64,000 nt of DNA. Source: VBDM01 sp964430565 (GTDB taxonomy: Bacteria > Pseudomonadota > Gammaproteobacteria > Burkholderiales > SG8-39). This document shows positions 32,574 through 41,832 of the stretch, one piece after another (the stretch's first letter is position 1; every line of letters starts with the position of its first letter). The notes under the pieces are model-generated. The model saw nothing but the letters and a program-made list of their open reading frames with translations, was not told the DNA's origin and ran no database searches. Made by a program: the position numbers and the translations under genes. The stretch lies in assembly GCA_964430565.1 (NCBI GenBank), contig CAYSFD010000024.1:46276-110275 (forward strand). Direction: 5' to 3'.

Positions 32574-33883
32574 CGCTCTTCGAGCCGCAGTTCGACGTAG
32601 GCGCGATCGCGCAACTGACGCAGCCATTCCTGATAAGCCTCGTCGCCCTTTCGCTCTCGCAGCGCCTTGCGCGCTTCCAGACGCCTTCGCTCCGAGGACA
32701 TGTCCGAGGTGCGCCGCTCGATCAATTGAATGAGATGCCACCCGAAGGGCGTCTTTACAGGCTGACTTACCTCCATTAGCTTCAGTTCCACGAAGGCTCG
32801 TTCGAACTCCGGCACCGTATCGCCCGCATAGACCCATCCGAGGTCCCCGCCTCGGGAAGCGGAACCGTCGTCCGAGTTCAGACGTGCGAGCTCGGCGAAA
32901 TTCACTCCATTTACGATGCGCTCGCGCAGGTTCGAGAGCTTCCTCCTGGCCTCGTCCTCGGAAACGAGCTCGTTGGTCCGTACCAGAATATGCCGGACGT
33001 GTGCCTGCTCCACGAGCTGCGGCGCCCCGGCGCCGCGCAGTTCGATGAGCTTCAGCACGTGGAATCCGGCCGGGCTGCGAAGCACATTGCTGATGTCCCC
33101 GGGCTTGAGCTTTGTCAGGGCTTCGGCGAACAACTCCGGCATCCGCTCCTGGCTGCGCCAACCCATGACGCCGCCCTGCAACGCATCCGGGGCGTCGGAG
33201 TAAGCGGCGGCGAGCTGCGCAAAATCCACGCCGTCCCTGAGCCGCTTGATTACTTCCTCGGCGCGCGCGCGTCGGGTATCGAGCTGCTCGGGACTCGCCC
33301 GCTCGGGCACCCTCACCAGAATGTGCGCAACGTTGTATTCCGTCGCTATGCCCTTTCTTTCGCTCTGTTCGAGTAGAAAGGTCTCAATCTCTCCTTCGCT
33401 GACGGTAATCTTGCTGGTGACCTCGCGTTCGCGCAATCGCGTTATCAGAATTTCGCTGCGCAGCTCCTCCCGAAATACGTCAAAGGGGATTGCGTCGCGC
33501 TCCAGCGTCTGGCGAAACGCGGTCAGAGACAACTTGTTCCCCTCGGCCACCCGGCTGACGGTACGGTCAAGCTCAAGATCGTCCACTCGCAGCGCCGTTT
33601 CCCGGGCAAACTGCAGTTGCACTTTCTCGATGATGAGACGCTCGAGCACCTGAGGCTCGATCTCGCCGCTATCTGGAAAGGGCGTTCCGCGGCGCTGCAG
33701 ATCCTTCCGAATGCGATTCTGCCGCTCTGCAAGCTCATACTGGGTGATGACTTCCTTGTTGACAACCGCGACGATCCGATCGACCAGGGCGATGCGAGCC
33801 GGGCCGGCCGGTTGCGGACGCGCGAGTTGCGCAAGCGCGGCGCCCCAGGCGATCGTGAACAGAGCAGCGAAGCAGATTTTCAT
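32570..33883 (-). CDS. surA: periplasmic peptidyl-prolyl isomerase / chaperone SurA
   Basis: SurA escorts outer-membrane proteins, including LptD, to the BAM complex. The 437-residue product has a signal peptide (MKICFAALFTIAWGAALA), an N-terminal chaperone domain (VDRIVAVVNKEVIT), and two parvulin domains (about 185-285 with NVAHILVRVPE and GVMGWRSQ; about 300-395 with VRHILVRT and GGDLGWVYAGD). The ATG at 33881-33883 has AGGGA upstream. It lies 66 bases after lptD, its main client, and overlaps pdxA by 4 bases. Confidence 0.96.
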   Translation of the reverse strand: MKICFAALFTIAWGAALAQLARPQPAGPARIALVDRIVAVVNKEVITQYELAERQNRIRKDLQRRGTPFPDSGEIEPQVLERLIIEKVQLQFARETALRVDDLELDRTVSRVAEGNKLSLTAFRQTLERDAIPFDVFREELRSEILITRLREREVTSKITVSEGEIETFLLEQSERKGIATEYNVAHILVRVPERASPEQLDTRRARAEEVIKRLRDGVDFAQLAAAYSDAPDALQGGVMGWRSQERMPELFAEALTKLKPGDISNVLRSPAGFHVLKLIELRGAGAPQLVEQAHVRHILVRTNELVSEDEARRKLSNLRERIVNGVNFAELARLNSDDGSASRGGDLGWVYAGDTVPEFERAFVELKLMEVSQPVKTPFGWHLIQLIERRTSDMSSERRRLEARKALRERKGDEAYQEWLRQLRDRAYVELRLEER

Positions 33884-33949
33884 CGTTTCCCTATTTTGCA
33901 ATATTGTCGCCGAATGCGCGTTGGTGCACGAGCAGAACTTGAGGTCCAA

Positions 33950-36220
33950 TCAGTCGTAAAAATCAAATGAACGATCGGGATTCGATTCGGCGGCTGACCC
34001 ACCAATCCGCTGGTAACCCGGAATGTTGCGCTTCAAAGTCTCCAGGGGATTCGACCCGAGGCGCGAAAGGCCGTTCAGCTCCAGTTGCAGGAAAATGTTC
34101 CGCGTCGATTCGCCGGCTGTCAGCGCGAATCGCGACACCACGAACCGAGCTATCCAACAGTCCGCCCCGTACTCAAAGCCGCCGACGCCTTCAACAACTC
34201 GGTTGTCGGGCAGAGAATAGTTCAATCGTCCCACGCCATACCAGCGCCCGAACAGCGGCCACTGCCCGGAAAGGTCCACCTGATTGATCTGGTCGCGCAG
34301 GAAACGGTAGCTCAGATTGAGCGTCTTGAACGGCTCGGGCTGATAGCGGGTCGACACCGTCAGGCGTTCGAATTGGTTGTCCCGCTGGTTGTAGTCGATC
34401 GACGCTTCGGAGGTCCAGTGCTGTGCGACTCGTCCTGAAAGCGATGCAAGCCAGTCCGAGCTGGAGTAGGTTCGCGGTGTATCGGTAGGATTCAAGGTGA
34501 CCTGCTGGTTCTGGAAGTAATAGCGCTGAGCGATCGTGCCGCGCAGCATTTCCTGGCCGGTGGCAGAGCGCAACATTCGGGAGGTGAGAGCGACGGTTAG
34601 CTGGTCGGCATCGTTGATGCGATCGCCTCCCGAAAAGCTGTTCTCCGAGAAAATCTGGGTGTAATTGAAGTCGGCGTTTGCCGTATCGAACAATGGAATC
34701 TGATTCTGGTCCTTAAACGGGATGCGCACGTAGAAGATGCGCGGCTCGAGCGTCTGGATCACCGACTGCCCCTGGGCCTGCGTTTCGCGCTCGAAGATCA
34801 AGCCGCCGTCCAGGCTGAAAATCGAAAGGCTGCGGCTGATCGTGTCCGGCGATCCCGAGATGTTGTTCTCAAGCGAATAATAAGTATAGTGAGCCCCGAG
34901 CTTCGGCGTGAAGAACGCCCCGGGTACGACAAACGGCGCTTTGAGGCTGGGATAGATCGTCGAGCGCTGGCCGATCACCTGCGTAGGCGTGGGGGAGCTG
35001 AAGTTGACGAACTCCGCCGGGGTGCCGAAGTCGAGCCAGCCGAGGTCTTGGCGCAGCGTGGAAAAGGTGAGCTGCGGAGTGCGGCCGTAAGGCGGCACGA
35101 TCGGTTTGTCCGGATCCTGCAGGACCTGAAACGTTTGTATGCGCCCGGTAGCCGAATAGCTGCCGGTGTCCCACCAGCTGCCGTTGTATGTCAGGAAGCC
35201 TTCCCGCGGTAGTGTGGCCTGCGAAGTGATGTTGATCCGGGTCGCGAGGTCGCGAAAGTAATTGTCGTCGGACACCTTGTTCAGATTCAGCCCGCCCACG
35301 AGACGCCCATCCTGGTTGTAGCTGTGAACATACGCAATCGCCGATCGGCTGGTTTCGGCGATACGGTCATTCGGGAGCTGCTCGGCCCTGAGTTCGCCGT
35401 TGTAGCGCGACTGCAGGTAGCGGAACTGCTCGGCGATCTGCAAGCCGCGCTTTTCCATGTAGCGCGGCGTCAGCGTCAAGTCGTAATTGGGGGCGAGGTT
35501 CAGGTAGTACGGGACGGCAATCTCGAGTCCGCTCTTTCCGGTAATGCCGCTCGACGGTGGAAGAAATCCGGACGTGCGCTGATTGTTCAGCGGAAAATCG
35601 AACGCGGGCGCCGCAATGATGGGCACACCCTTGAATCTCACGCTACCGCCGCGTGCGGTGCCCATCTCGCGCGTGTAGTCCAGGTCGAGTTGGTTCGCTC
35701 TGATGAGCCAGCCGTCGTCGTCCGGTTTGCAGGTGGTGAAGAAGCCGTCTTTGATTCTGTACTGATCTTCGCCCAGGAATTCGATCGATTCCGCCTGCCC
35801 GCGCGCGGAGACGGGTTGCTGCCCGAAGCTCGCGCGCAGCTTGCGAGGTGCGAAAGTGAATTCAGGTTTCTCGAACATCCCGGTCGCGTCCGGGATGCGA
35901 TACCTCAGGAGGGGACCGGTCACGACGTTGCCGCCGCTTTCGAAGCGCACGTTGCCGCTTGCTTCGACGTTTTCATTTTCCTCCTGGTACTTCAGCGAGT
36001 CGGCCCGGACCGACAGGTCACCCCTACGCAAGGTGGCGTTGCCCTGCGCCATAGTCTCCTTTCCGGAGACGCCTTCGATTCGGTCTGCGTCTATGACGAT
36101 CGGCAAGGAGCGTTCGTCGGATGAGCGCGGCAACTGAAGTCCCTGCCCCTGTGCGTGCACAACCGCACAATAAAACAGTGCACATGCCAGCACCGCAAAG
36201 CGGGCACGGGAACATGACAT
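33950..36220 (-). CDS. lptD: LPS-assembly protein LptD
   Basis: LptD is the outer-membrane barrel that inserts LPS into the outer leaflet together with LptE. The 756-residue protein has a signal peptide (ARFAVLACALFYCAVVHAQ), an OstA/LptA-like N-terminal domain (about 50-180: IDADRIEGVSGKETMAQGNA split over two strands) and a 26-strand barrel to the C-terminus. Mature cysteines are only two, TTCKPDDDG and GADCWIARF, so one interdomain disulfide is possible rather than the two of E. coli. The ATG at 36218-36220 has no clear Shine-Dalgarno. It is divergent from amgK, and the 90-base gap holds both promoters. Confidence 0.95.
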   Translation of the reverse strand: MSCSRARFAVLACALFYCAVVHAQGQGLQLPRSSDERSLPIVIDADRIEGVSGKETMAQGNATLRRGDLSVRADSLKYQEENENVEASGNVRFESGGNVVTGPLLRYRIPDATGMFEKPEFTFAPRKLRASFGQQPVSARGQAESIEFLGEDQYRIKDGFFTTCKPDDDGWLIRANQLDLDYTREMGTARGGSVRFKGVPIIAAPAFDFPLNNQRTSGFLPPSSGITGKSGLEIAVPYYLNLAPNYDLTLTPRYMEKRGLQIAEQFRYLQSRYNGELRAEQLPNDRIAETSRSAIAYVHSYNQDGRLVGGLNLNKVSDDNYFRDLATRINITSQATLPREGFLTYNGSWWDTGSYSATGRIQTFQVLQDPDKPIVPPYGRTPQLTFSTLRQDLGWLDFGTPAEFVNFSSPTPTQVIGQRSTIYPSLKAPFVVPGAFFTPKLGAHYTYYSLENNISGSPDTISRSLSIFSLDGGLIFERETQAQGQSVIQTLEPRIFYVRIPFKDQNQIPLFDTANADFNYTQIFSENSFSGGDRINDADQLTVALTSRMLRSATGQEMLRGTIAQRYYFQNQQVTLNPTDTPRTYSSSDWLASLSGRVAQHWTSEASIDYNQRDNQFERLTVSTRYQPEPFKTLNLSYRFLRDQINQVDLSGQWPLFGRWYGVGRLNYSLPDNRVVEGVGGFEYGADCWIARFVVSRFALTAGESTRNIFLQLELNGLSRLGSNPLETLKRNIPGYQRIGGSAAESNPDRSFDFYD

Positions 36221-36310
36221 AGAGGAGGGACTTTGAACCTGGGCTTTTGGGGCGGGTGCTAAAATCGCATAAATCGGCAGCGAAGGCAATGCTTTGTTTC
36301 GGGAGGATTT

Positions 36311-37309
36311 TTGGAGCGCGCCGGGCAGTTGCAACGATGGCTGAGCGCGACCCTCGGAAGCGGTGACTTCAGCATTGCGCCCGCCTCCGACGATGCGAGT
36401 TTCCGGCGCTACTTCCGGATTTCCCGCGGTGGGGCGCAGCCGTCGTTGATCGCGATGGACGCCCCGCCCGAGAAGGAGAACTGCCGCCAGTTCTTGCGTG
36501 TCGCGCGCCTGTTTGCCGCGGCCGGGGTGCACGTTCCCGCGATCCATTCCGAGGACCTCGAACGGGGGTTTCTGCTGCTTTCGGACTTGGGCGGCACGAC
36601 TTATCTGGATGCGCTCGACGAGGGCAGCGCCGGAGGACTCTACGGCGATGCGCTCGACGCCCTGCTGCGGATTCAGCTGGCGAGCCGCCCCGGCGTGCTG
36701 CCCGATTATGACAAGGAGCTGCTCCAAACGGAGTTGCATCTTTTTTCTGATTGGTACGTCGCGCGCCAACTGCAGCGCGAGCTGGATCCAGCGCAACGCG
36801 AAACCCTCGAGAAAAGTTTTTCGATTCTCCTCGAGAACAATCTCGCGCAACCGCGCGTGTTCGTACACCGCGACTATCACTCGCGCAACCTCATGGTGTG
36901 CGAGCCCTGCCCCGGCATTCTCGATTTTCAGGACGCCGTCTATGGCCCGATCACCTACGATCTCGTCTCGCTCCTGCGCGACGCCTACATCACCTGGGAT
37001 GAGGACCGCATCATCGATCTTGCGATCCGTTACTGGGAAAAGGCGCGGGCTGCGGGGCTGCCGGTCGCCCGCGATTTCTCGGATTTCTATCGGGATTTCG
37101 AATGGATGGGAGCGCAGCGCCAGCTCAAGGTGCTGGGAATCTTCGCGCGGCTTTCCTTTCGGGACGGCAAGGACGGCTATCTGAAGGATCAGCCGCTGGT
37201 GATGCGCTATCTGCGGCGCGCATGCGAGCGCTACCGCGAGCTCGCCCCGCTCGCGCGCCTGCTCGATCGGCTCGAGCCGACTGAGAGGCGCGTTGGCTAC
37301 ACGTTCTGA
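36311..37309 (+). CDS. amgK: N-acetylmuramate/N-acetylglucosamine anomeric kinase
   Basis: AmgK phosphorylates MurNAc at C1 in the recycling bypass that avoids MurA and gives intrinsic fosfomycin tolerance in pseudomonads. The 332-residue protein has the aminoglycoside-phosphotransferase fold: N-terminal SDDASFRRYFRI, the Brenner motif VFVHRDYHSRNLMV and the DFG-like GILDFQDAVYGPITYDL. It starts with TTG at 36311, with GGGAGG just upstream. It is followed by murU 9 bases later, a pairing that makes AmgK rather than a generic phosphotransferase the right call. Confidence 0.92.
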   Translation: MERAGQLQRWLSATLGSGDFSIAPASDDASFRRYFRISRGGAQPSLIAMDAPPEKENCRQFLRVARLFAAAGVHVPAIHSEDLERGFLLLSDLGGTTYLDALDEGSAGGLYGDALDALLRIQLASRPGVLPDYDKELLQTELHLFSDWYVARQLQRELDPAQRETLEKSFSILLENNLAQPRVFVHRDYHSRNLMVCEPCPGILDFQDAVYGPITYDLVSLLRDAYITWDEDRIIDLAIRYWEKARAAGLPVARDFSDFYRDFEWMGAQRQLKVLGIFARLSFRDGKDGYLKDQPLVMRYLRRACERYRELAPLARLLDRLEPTERRVGYTF

Positions 37310-37318
37310 ATCTGCACC

Positions 37319-37972
37319 ATGAAAGCGATGATCCTGGCCGCGGGGCGCGGCGAGCGCATGAGGCCGCTCACCGATACGACGCCCAAACCACTGCTGGAGG
37401 TGCGCGGCAAAGCGCTGATCGTATGGTTGATCGAGTCACTGGTGCGCGCCGGCATCCGTGAAATCGCAATCAATCACGCGCATCTTGGGAACTTGATCGA
37501 AGCCGCTCTCGGCGATGGGCGCCGCTTCGGCGCGGCCATCGGCTACTCGCGCGAAGTCGAAGCGCTCGAGACCGCGGGCGGAATTGCGAAGGCGCTGCCG
37601 CTTCTCGGCGAGGAGCCGTTCGTCGTCGTCAACGGCGACATTTTCTGCGACTTCGACTTCTACTCCCTGGTCGCACGAACGCTGGGGAAACATCTCGCGC
37701 ACCTCGTACTGGTGGCGAATCCACCGCACCATCCCGAAGGAGACTTCAGTCTTGACGGCACTCAGGTTCTCGACGCGGGCAAACCTGAATGGACCTTCAG
37801 CGGAATAGGTCTTTACCGTCCGGAGCTCTTCGAGGACATCAGGCCAGGCTCCAAGGGACAGCTTGCGCCGCGCTTGCGCGCCGCGATGGCGCGCAAGCAG
37901 GTCTCGGGTCAAGTGCATCGCGGTATGTGGCACGACGTGGGCACACTCGAGCGGCTTGCCGCGCTCGCTTGA
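37319..37972 (+). CDS. murU: N-acetylmuramate alpha-1-phosphate uridylyltransferase
   Basis: MurU makes UDP-MurNAc from MurNAc-1-phosphate and UTP, completing cell-wall recycling. The 217-residue nucleotidyltransferase shows the pyrophosphorylase signature MKAMILAAGRGERMRPLTD, TPKPLLEVRGKALI, the VVNGDIFCDFDF metal site and ETAGGI. The short length fits MurU rather than the longer hexose-1-phosphate enzymes. It is in an operon with amgK. The phosphatase MupP, which should link AnmK's product to AmgK, is not in this window; GmhB is a HAD phosphatase but has another role. Confidence 0.92.
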   Translation: MKAMILAAGRGERMRPLTDTTPKPLLEVRGKALIVWLIESLVRAGIREIAINHAHLGNLIEAALGDGRRFGAAIGYSREVEALETAGGIAKALPLLGEEPFVVVNGDIFCDFDFYSLVARTLGKHLAHLVLVANPPHHPEGDFSLDGTQVLDAGKPEWTFSGIGLYRPELFEDIRPGSKGQLAPRLRAAMARKQVSGQVHRGMWHDVGTLERLAALA

Positions 37973-38004
37973 TCGTCGTCGCAAAGCGGACGACAATCCC
38001 TTTA

Positions 38005-39318
38005 ATGGATACCGCCAGCAACGTATCGCGCTGCGCCGAGCGTCGCCTGACGCTGCAGCAGCGCATGAGCAAAGGCATAGCGATCGTTCCGACCGCGCCG
38101 GTACGCATGCGCAATCGCGATAGCGACTACCTGTACCGGTTCGACAGCTATTTCTACTACCTCACCGGATTCGTCGAGCCCGAGGCGGTCCTCGTCCTGC
38201 TCGCGGGAGAGGAACCCAAGTCGATCCTCTTCTGCCGCGAACGCAGCCCGGAGCGCGAGCTCTGGGATGGAATCCGTCTCGGACCCGAGGGCGCAAAAGC
38301 CGCTTTTGGTTTCGACGAAGCCTATCCGATCCAGGCGCTCGACGAGACCCTGCCCAAGCTTCTCGCCAATCAGCCGGTGCTTTATTACGCCCCCGGAGCC
38401 GACGCAGGCTGGGACGCACGCGTCATGAATTGGCTAAACCAGGTCCGCTCGCAGGCGCGCGCGGGGATCACTACCCCCGCTGAGATTCGTGACGTGCGCG
38501 CCGATCTGGACGACATGCGTGTGATCAAGGACGACGGCGAGATCGCGGTGATGCGTCGCGCGGCGACCATCTCCGCCGCTGCCCACGAACGTGCGATGCG
38601 CGTGACGCGCCCCGGACGCAGCGAGTATGAAATCGAAGCTGAACTCCTCTACGAGTTTCGCCGCCGCGGCGCCCAGTTTCCGGCCTACTGGCCGATCGTT
38701 GCCGGAGGCGCCAACGCCTGCATCCTTCATTACCGCGACAACAATGCGCGGCTCGCCGAGGGCGAGCTCTTGCTGATCGACGCCGGTTGCGAGTTGGACG
38801 GGTATGCCTCCGATGTGACGCGCAGCTTTCCGGTGGGCGGAAAATTCAGCGGGCCGCAGCGGGATGTCTATGAACTGGTGTTCGCCGCGCAGGCTGCGGC
38901 GATCGCCGCGGTGAACACCAGCAGCCGCTGGGATGATCCGCACAACGCAGCGGTGAAGGTTCTCGCTCAGGGATTCATCGACCTGGGACTTTGCAGCGGC
39001 TCGCTCGACAAGGTCATCGAAACCGAGGACTACAAGCGCTTCTACATGCACCGCACCGGACACTGGCTCGGGTTGGACGTCCACGACGCCGGAGAATACA
39101 AGTCCGCGGGAGAATGGCGAAAGCTTCAACCCGGCATGACCCTGACCGTTGAACCGGGATGTTATGTCCGCCCAGCCGATGACGTGCCCAAACAATTCTG
39201 GAATATCGGCGTGCGCATTGAGGACGACGTCGTGGTCACGGCCTCGGGCTGCGAGGTGTTGACGGCAGCGGCGCCGAAATCGGTGCGAGACATCGAAGCG
39301 CTGGTGGGCCGTGGTTGA
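38005..39318 (+). CDS. pepP: Xaa-Pro aminopeptidase (aminopeptidase P)
   Basis: PepP removes N-terminal residues that precede proline. The 437-residue protein has an N-terminal AMP_N domain (about 10-140, with DYLYRFDSYFYYLTGF) and a pita-bread M24 catalytic domain (about 180-430). Metal ligands are visible in LLIDAGCELDGYASDVTR (two Asp), HRTGHWLGLDVHD (His), TVEPGCY (Glu) and VRIEDDVVVT (Glu). The ATG at 38005 is the first plausible start, 32 bases after murU. The stop overlaps ubiH by 8 bases; pepP-ubiH adjacency is conserved across proteobacteria. Confidence 0.95.
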   Translation: MDTASNVSRCAERRLTLQQRMSKGIAIVPTAPVRMRNRDSDYLYRFDSYFYYLTGFVEPEAVLVLLAGEEPKSILFCRERSPERELWDGIRLGPEGAKAAFGFDEAYPIQALDETLPKLLANQPVLYYAPGADAGWDARVMNWLNQVRSQARAGITTPAEIRDVRADLDDMRVIKDDGEIAVMRRAATISAAAHERAMRVTRPGRSEYEIEAELLYEFRRRGAQFPAYWPIVAGGANACILHYRDNNARLAEGELLLIDAGCELDGYASDVTRSFPVGGKFSGPQRDVYELVFAAQAAAIAAVNTSSRWDDPHNAAVKVLAQGFIDLGLCSGSLDKVIETEDYKRFYMHRTGHWLGLDVHDAGEYKSAGEWRKLQPGMTLTVEPGCYVRPADDVPKQFWNIGVRIEDDVVVTASGCEVLTAAAPKSVRDIEALVGRG

Positions 39319-40435
39319 ATTGCCCCAGGTAGATGTTGCCGTAGCCGGAGGCGGGCCGGTCGGCTGCGCGCTCTCACTTGCGCTTGTCGAGAGTGGCGTT
39401 TCGGTCACCCGAATCGCCGGCGAAGTCGGCGTTGCCGATCGCCCCATCGCTTTGTCCCATGGAAGCCGCCTGATTCTGGAGCGACTGGGCGCCTGGAACT
39501 CGATCCGAAACACACCCATAGAAACGATCCACGTTTCTCAGCAGGGATTCGGACGGACCGTAATGAGGTGTGCTGAAATCGGCTTGCCGGCGCTTGGCTA
39601 CGTGACCGCATACTCCGAGCTCGTAGAAAAGCTTGCGGCGCAGACACCGGCGATCGCAGTTACGCTTAAGGACTGGAAAATAGACGGAAACGAAATTGCC
39701 CTGCGACTTTCTCGCGGCGCAGAGGATGTCGGCATGCGCGCGCGGCTGCTCGTGCTGGCCGATGGCGGCAAGAGTCGCGGCACCGATCAGGTCAAGGACT
39801 ACCGGCAGCAGGCGATCGTGGCCGAAGTGACGGTCGAACGTCCTCAATCCAGCGCCGCCTGGGAGCGTTTTACGAGCGAAGGGCCGCTCGCCTTGCTGCC
39901 GTATGGGGACCGCTATGCCCTGGTCTGGAGCATGCGACCGATCAGTGCCGGAAAGCTGCTCAGCCTTTCCGATCGGGATTTCCTTGGGCGCCTGCGCGAG
40001 GCCTTTGGCGGGAGACTCGGAGAATTTCTCAAAGTGAGCCCACGCGCCGTGTTTCCGCTTTCGCTGCGCCGCGGCGCGGTCAGTCCGGAGCCGAGGATCC
40101 TCGCCGTGGGTAATGCGGCGCAGACGCTGCATCCGGTTGCGGGCCAAGGTTTCAATCTCGGGCTGCGCGACGCCTGGGAACTGGCTCAACTGTTGCTTAA
40201 TGTCGCCAAGACGGAAATCGGCGGCCCGAGTTTTGTCGCTCGCTACGTCCGTCGGCGCCGATTCGACCGTTACGCCGGAATCGGCGTCACCGATTCTCTG
40301 GTGAGGATATTCTCGAACTCCCTGCCGCCGCTCGCCGCAGCGCGCGGCGCCGGACTCGCAATGCTCGACGCCTTGCCGAGCGCGCGGCGTTTTCTCGCCC
40401 GTCGCATGATTTACGGACTGCACGCTCTGCCCTAA
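39311..40435 (+). CDS. ubiH: UbiH-type FAD-dependent ubiquinone hydroxylase
   Basis: The second class A flavoprotein monooxygenase of the window, probably the C1 hydroxylase of ubiquinone synthesis because it sits directly after pepP as in E. coli. Motifs: VAVAGGGPVGCALSLAL (FAD), RLLVLADGGKSRG (DG motif) and ILAVGNAAQTLHPVAGQGFNLGLRDAWE (written here as two parts of one motif, with NAAQ where relatives have DAAH). It starts with GTG at 39311 and is 374 residues, slightly short. The loss of the usual D in G(D/N)AA is notable but seen in many UbiH proteins. Confidence 0.9.
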   Translation: MVELPQVDVAVAGGGPVGCALSLALVESGVSVTRIAGEVGVADRPIALSHGSRLILERLGAWNSIRNTPIETIHVSQQGFGRTVMRCAEIGLPALGYVTAYSELVEKLAAQTPAIAVTLKDWKIDGNEIALRLSRGAEDVGMRARLLVLADGGKSRGTDQVKDYRQQAIVAEVTVERPQSSAAWERFTSEGPLALLPYGDRYALVWSMRPISAGKLLSLSDRDFLGRLREAFGGRLGEFLKVSPRAVFPLSLRRGAVSPEPRILAVGNAAQTLHPVAGQGFNLGLRDAWELAQLLLNVAKTEIGGPSFVARYVRRRRFDRYAGIGVTDSLVRIFSNSLPPLAAARGAGLAMLDALPSARRFLARRMIYGLHALP

Positions 40436-40504
40436 AAACCGGTTTGATCGCTCGTTTTTTCGGTATAGAATTGCGCTCCCCTGAAATATTTTCCATTCCC
40501 TTCC

Positions 40505-41515
40505 ATGCAAGTCGGTTCGCGCACGTTGCGCAATAATCTTTTCGTCGCGCCCATGGCAGGCGTCACCGACCGCCCCTTCCGGCAGTTGTGCAAGAAATTC
40601 GGTGCGGGCTTGGCGGTATCCGAGATGGTGGCGTCGAATTCGCTTCTGTGGGGCAGCCAGAAGACGCTCCGCCGCGCAAACCACGAGGGCGAGGTCGATC
40701 CGATTTCCGTGCAGATCGCCGGGGCGGACCCGGCGATGATGGCCGAGGCGGCGCGCTACAACGTCGGACAGGGCGCGCAAATCATCGACATCAACATGGG
40801 ATGTCCTGCAAAGAAGGTCTGCAACGCCATGGCAGGCTCGGCGCTCCTCAGGGATGAAACGCTGGTCGGACGCATTCTCGAAGCCGTCGTGAAAGCGGTC
40901 GACGTGCCCGTGACGCTCAAATTCCGCACCGGATGGGACGCGGCCAACAGGAACGCTCTGAAGGTGACGAGGATCGCCGAAGAGAGCGGCGTGCAGCTGC
41001 TGTCCTTGCACGGGCGCACCCGCGCCTGCGGTTTTTCCGGCCGGGCCGAGTACGACACGATCCGCGAAGTCAAACGATCCACGCGCCTGCCGGTGGTGGC
41101 AAACGGCGATATCGCCACGCCCGAGGAAGCGAAACGGGTGCTCGAACACACGGGCGCAGACGGCATCATGATCGGCCGCGCCGCGCAGGGGCGGCCTTGG
41201 ATCTTCCGCGAGATCGAGCACTATCTATCCACAGGGGAACGGCTGCCTCCGCCGCTCGTCTCGGAAATTCATGTCGTGCTGGTTGCGCACCTTGAAGAAC
41301 TGTACGCGTTCTACGGCCGGGAAACCGGAGTCAAGGTGGCGCGCAAGCATATCTCCTGGTACACCAAGGGGCTCGCCGGTTCGGCGAGCTTCCGGCACCA
41401 CATGAACCAGCTCGAAACCTGCGAAGAGCAGCGGGATGAGGTCAATCTTTTTTTCGGGCAACTCGGGCACGAGCGCGAGCGTCTGCGCTACGTGGAGGAG
41501 CTCGTGGCCGCATGA
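40505..41515 (+). CDS. dusB: tRNA-dihydrouridine synthase B
   Basis: DusB reduces uridine 17 in the tRNA D-loop with FMN and NADPH. The 336-residue protein starts on LFVAPMAGVTDRPFRQLC, has NMGCPAKKV with the catalytic Cys, the FMN-binding LKFRTGWD, LHGRTRACGFSG, ANGDIATPEEA and MIGRAAQGRPWIF. It precedes fis with a 4-base overlap, the classic dusB-fis operon. The upstream 69-base gap contains TATAGAAT (about 40467-40474), a likely -10 region, without a well-spaced -35. Confidence 0.96.
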   Translation: MQVGSRTLRNNLFVAPMAGVTDRPFRQLCKKFGAGLAVSEMVASNSLLWGSQKTLRRANHEGEVDPISVQIAGADPAMMAEAARYNVGQGAQIIDINMGCPAKKVCNAMAGSALLRDETLVGRILEAVVKAVDVPVTLKFRTGWDAANRNALKVTRIAEESGVQLLSLHGRTRACGFSGRAEYDTIREVKRSTRLPVVANGDIATPEEAKRVLEHTGADGIMIGRAAQGRPWIFREIEHYLSTGERLPPPLVSEIHVVLVAHLEELYAFYGRETGVKVARKHISWYTKGLAGSASFRHHMNQLETCEEQRDEVNLFFGQLGHERERLRYVEELVAA

Positions 41516-41751
41516 GACAAACGAACGAAATCGCGGATTGCGTACGCCGGTCGCTGGAACGGTATTTCAAGGACCTGGACGGAGCCAAGCCGCGCGCTGT
41601 ATACGACATGGTCCTCAAGAACGTCGAGCGGCCCATGCTGGAGATCGTGCTCGGTCAGGCCGAGGGCAACCAGACCACTGCCGCCGAGATGCTCGGCATC
41701 AATCGCAATACCCTGCGGAAGAAGATCCAGGCACTCAAGCTCAAGGTGTGA
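41512..41751 (+). CDS. fis: DNA-binding protein Fis
   Basis: Fis is a nucleoid protein and growth-phase regulator. The 79-residue protein has the C-terminal helix-turn-helix QTTAAEMLGINRNTLRKKIQ and the preceding helix PMLEIVLGQAEGN. The N-terminus is shorter than that of E. coli Fis, as usual in betaproteobacteria. The ATG overlaps the dusB stop (ATGA), so it depends on dusB translation. An imperfect inverted repeat follows before purH. Confidence 0.96.
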   Translation: MRQTNEIADCVRRSLERYFKDLDGAKPRAVYDMVLKNVERPMLEIVLGQAEGNQTTAAEMLGINRNTLRKKIQALKLKV

Positions 41752-41757
41752 GCCGTC

Positions 41758-41820
41758 GAGAGTTGGGAGTTGGAATCGAGGCATGATGCGCGTGCATCGT
41801 GCAGGCAGCGCTCAACTCTC
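41758..41820. repeat. nested inverted repeats between fis and purH
   Basis: The 81-base gap contains an outer perfect repeat GAGAGTTG (41758-41765) / CAACTCTC (41813-41820) and an inner near-perfect stem GCATGATGC (41781-41789) / GCATCGTGC (41794-41802). Together they could fold as a long hairpin in RNA. There is no U run, so it is not an obvious terminator. It may be a processing site, an operator or a small repeat element. Confidence 0.45.
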
Positions 41821-41832
41821 CGCCCCCGACTT

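Noticed and set aside
36221..36880. Upstream extension of the lptD frame into the amgK region
   Set aside because: The signal peptide starts at 36220; the extension is antisense to amgK's own coding sequence.
39374..41221. 615-codon open frame on the minus strand opposite ubiH and dusB
   Set aside because: It is a GC-rich antisense shadow of two clearly recognised genes; the translation has no domain-like features and is rich in R, H and A.
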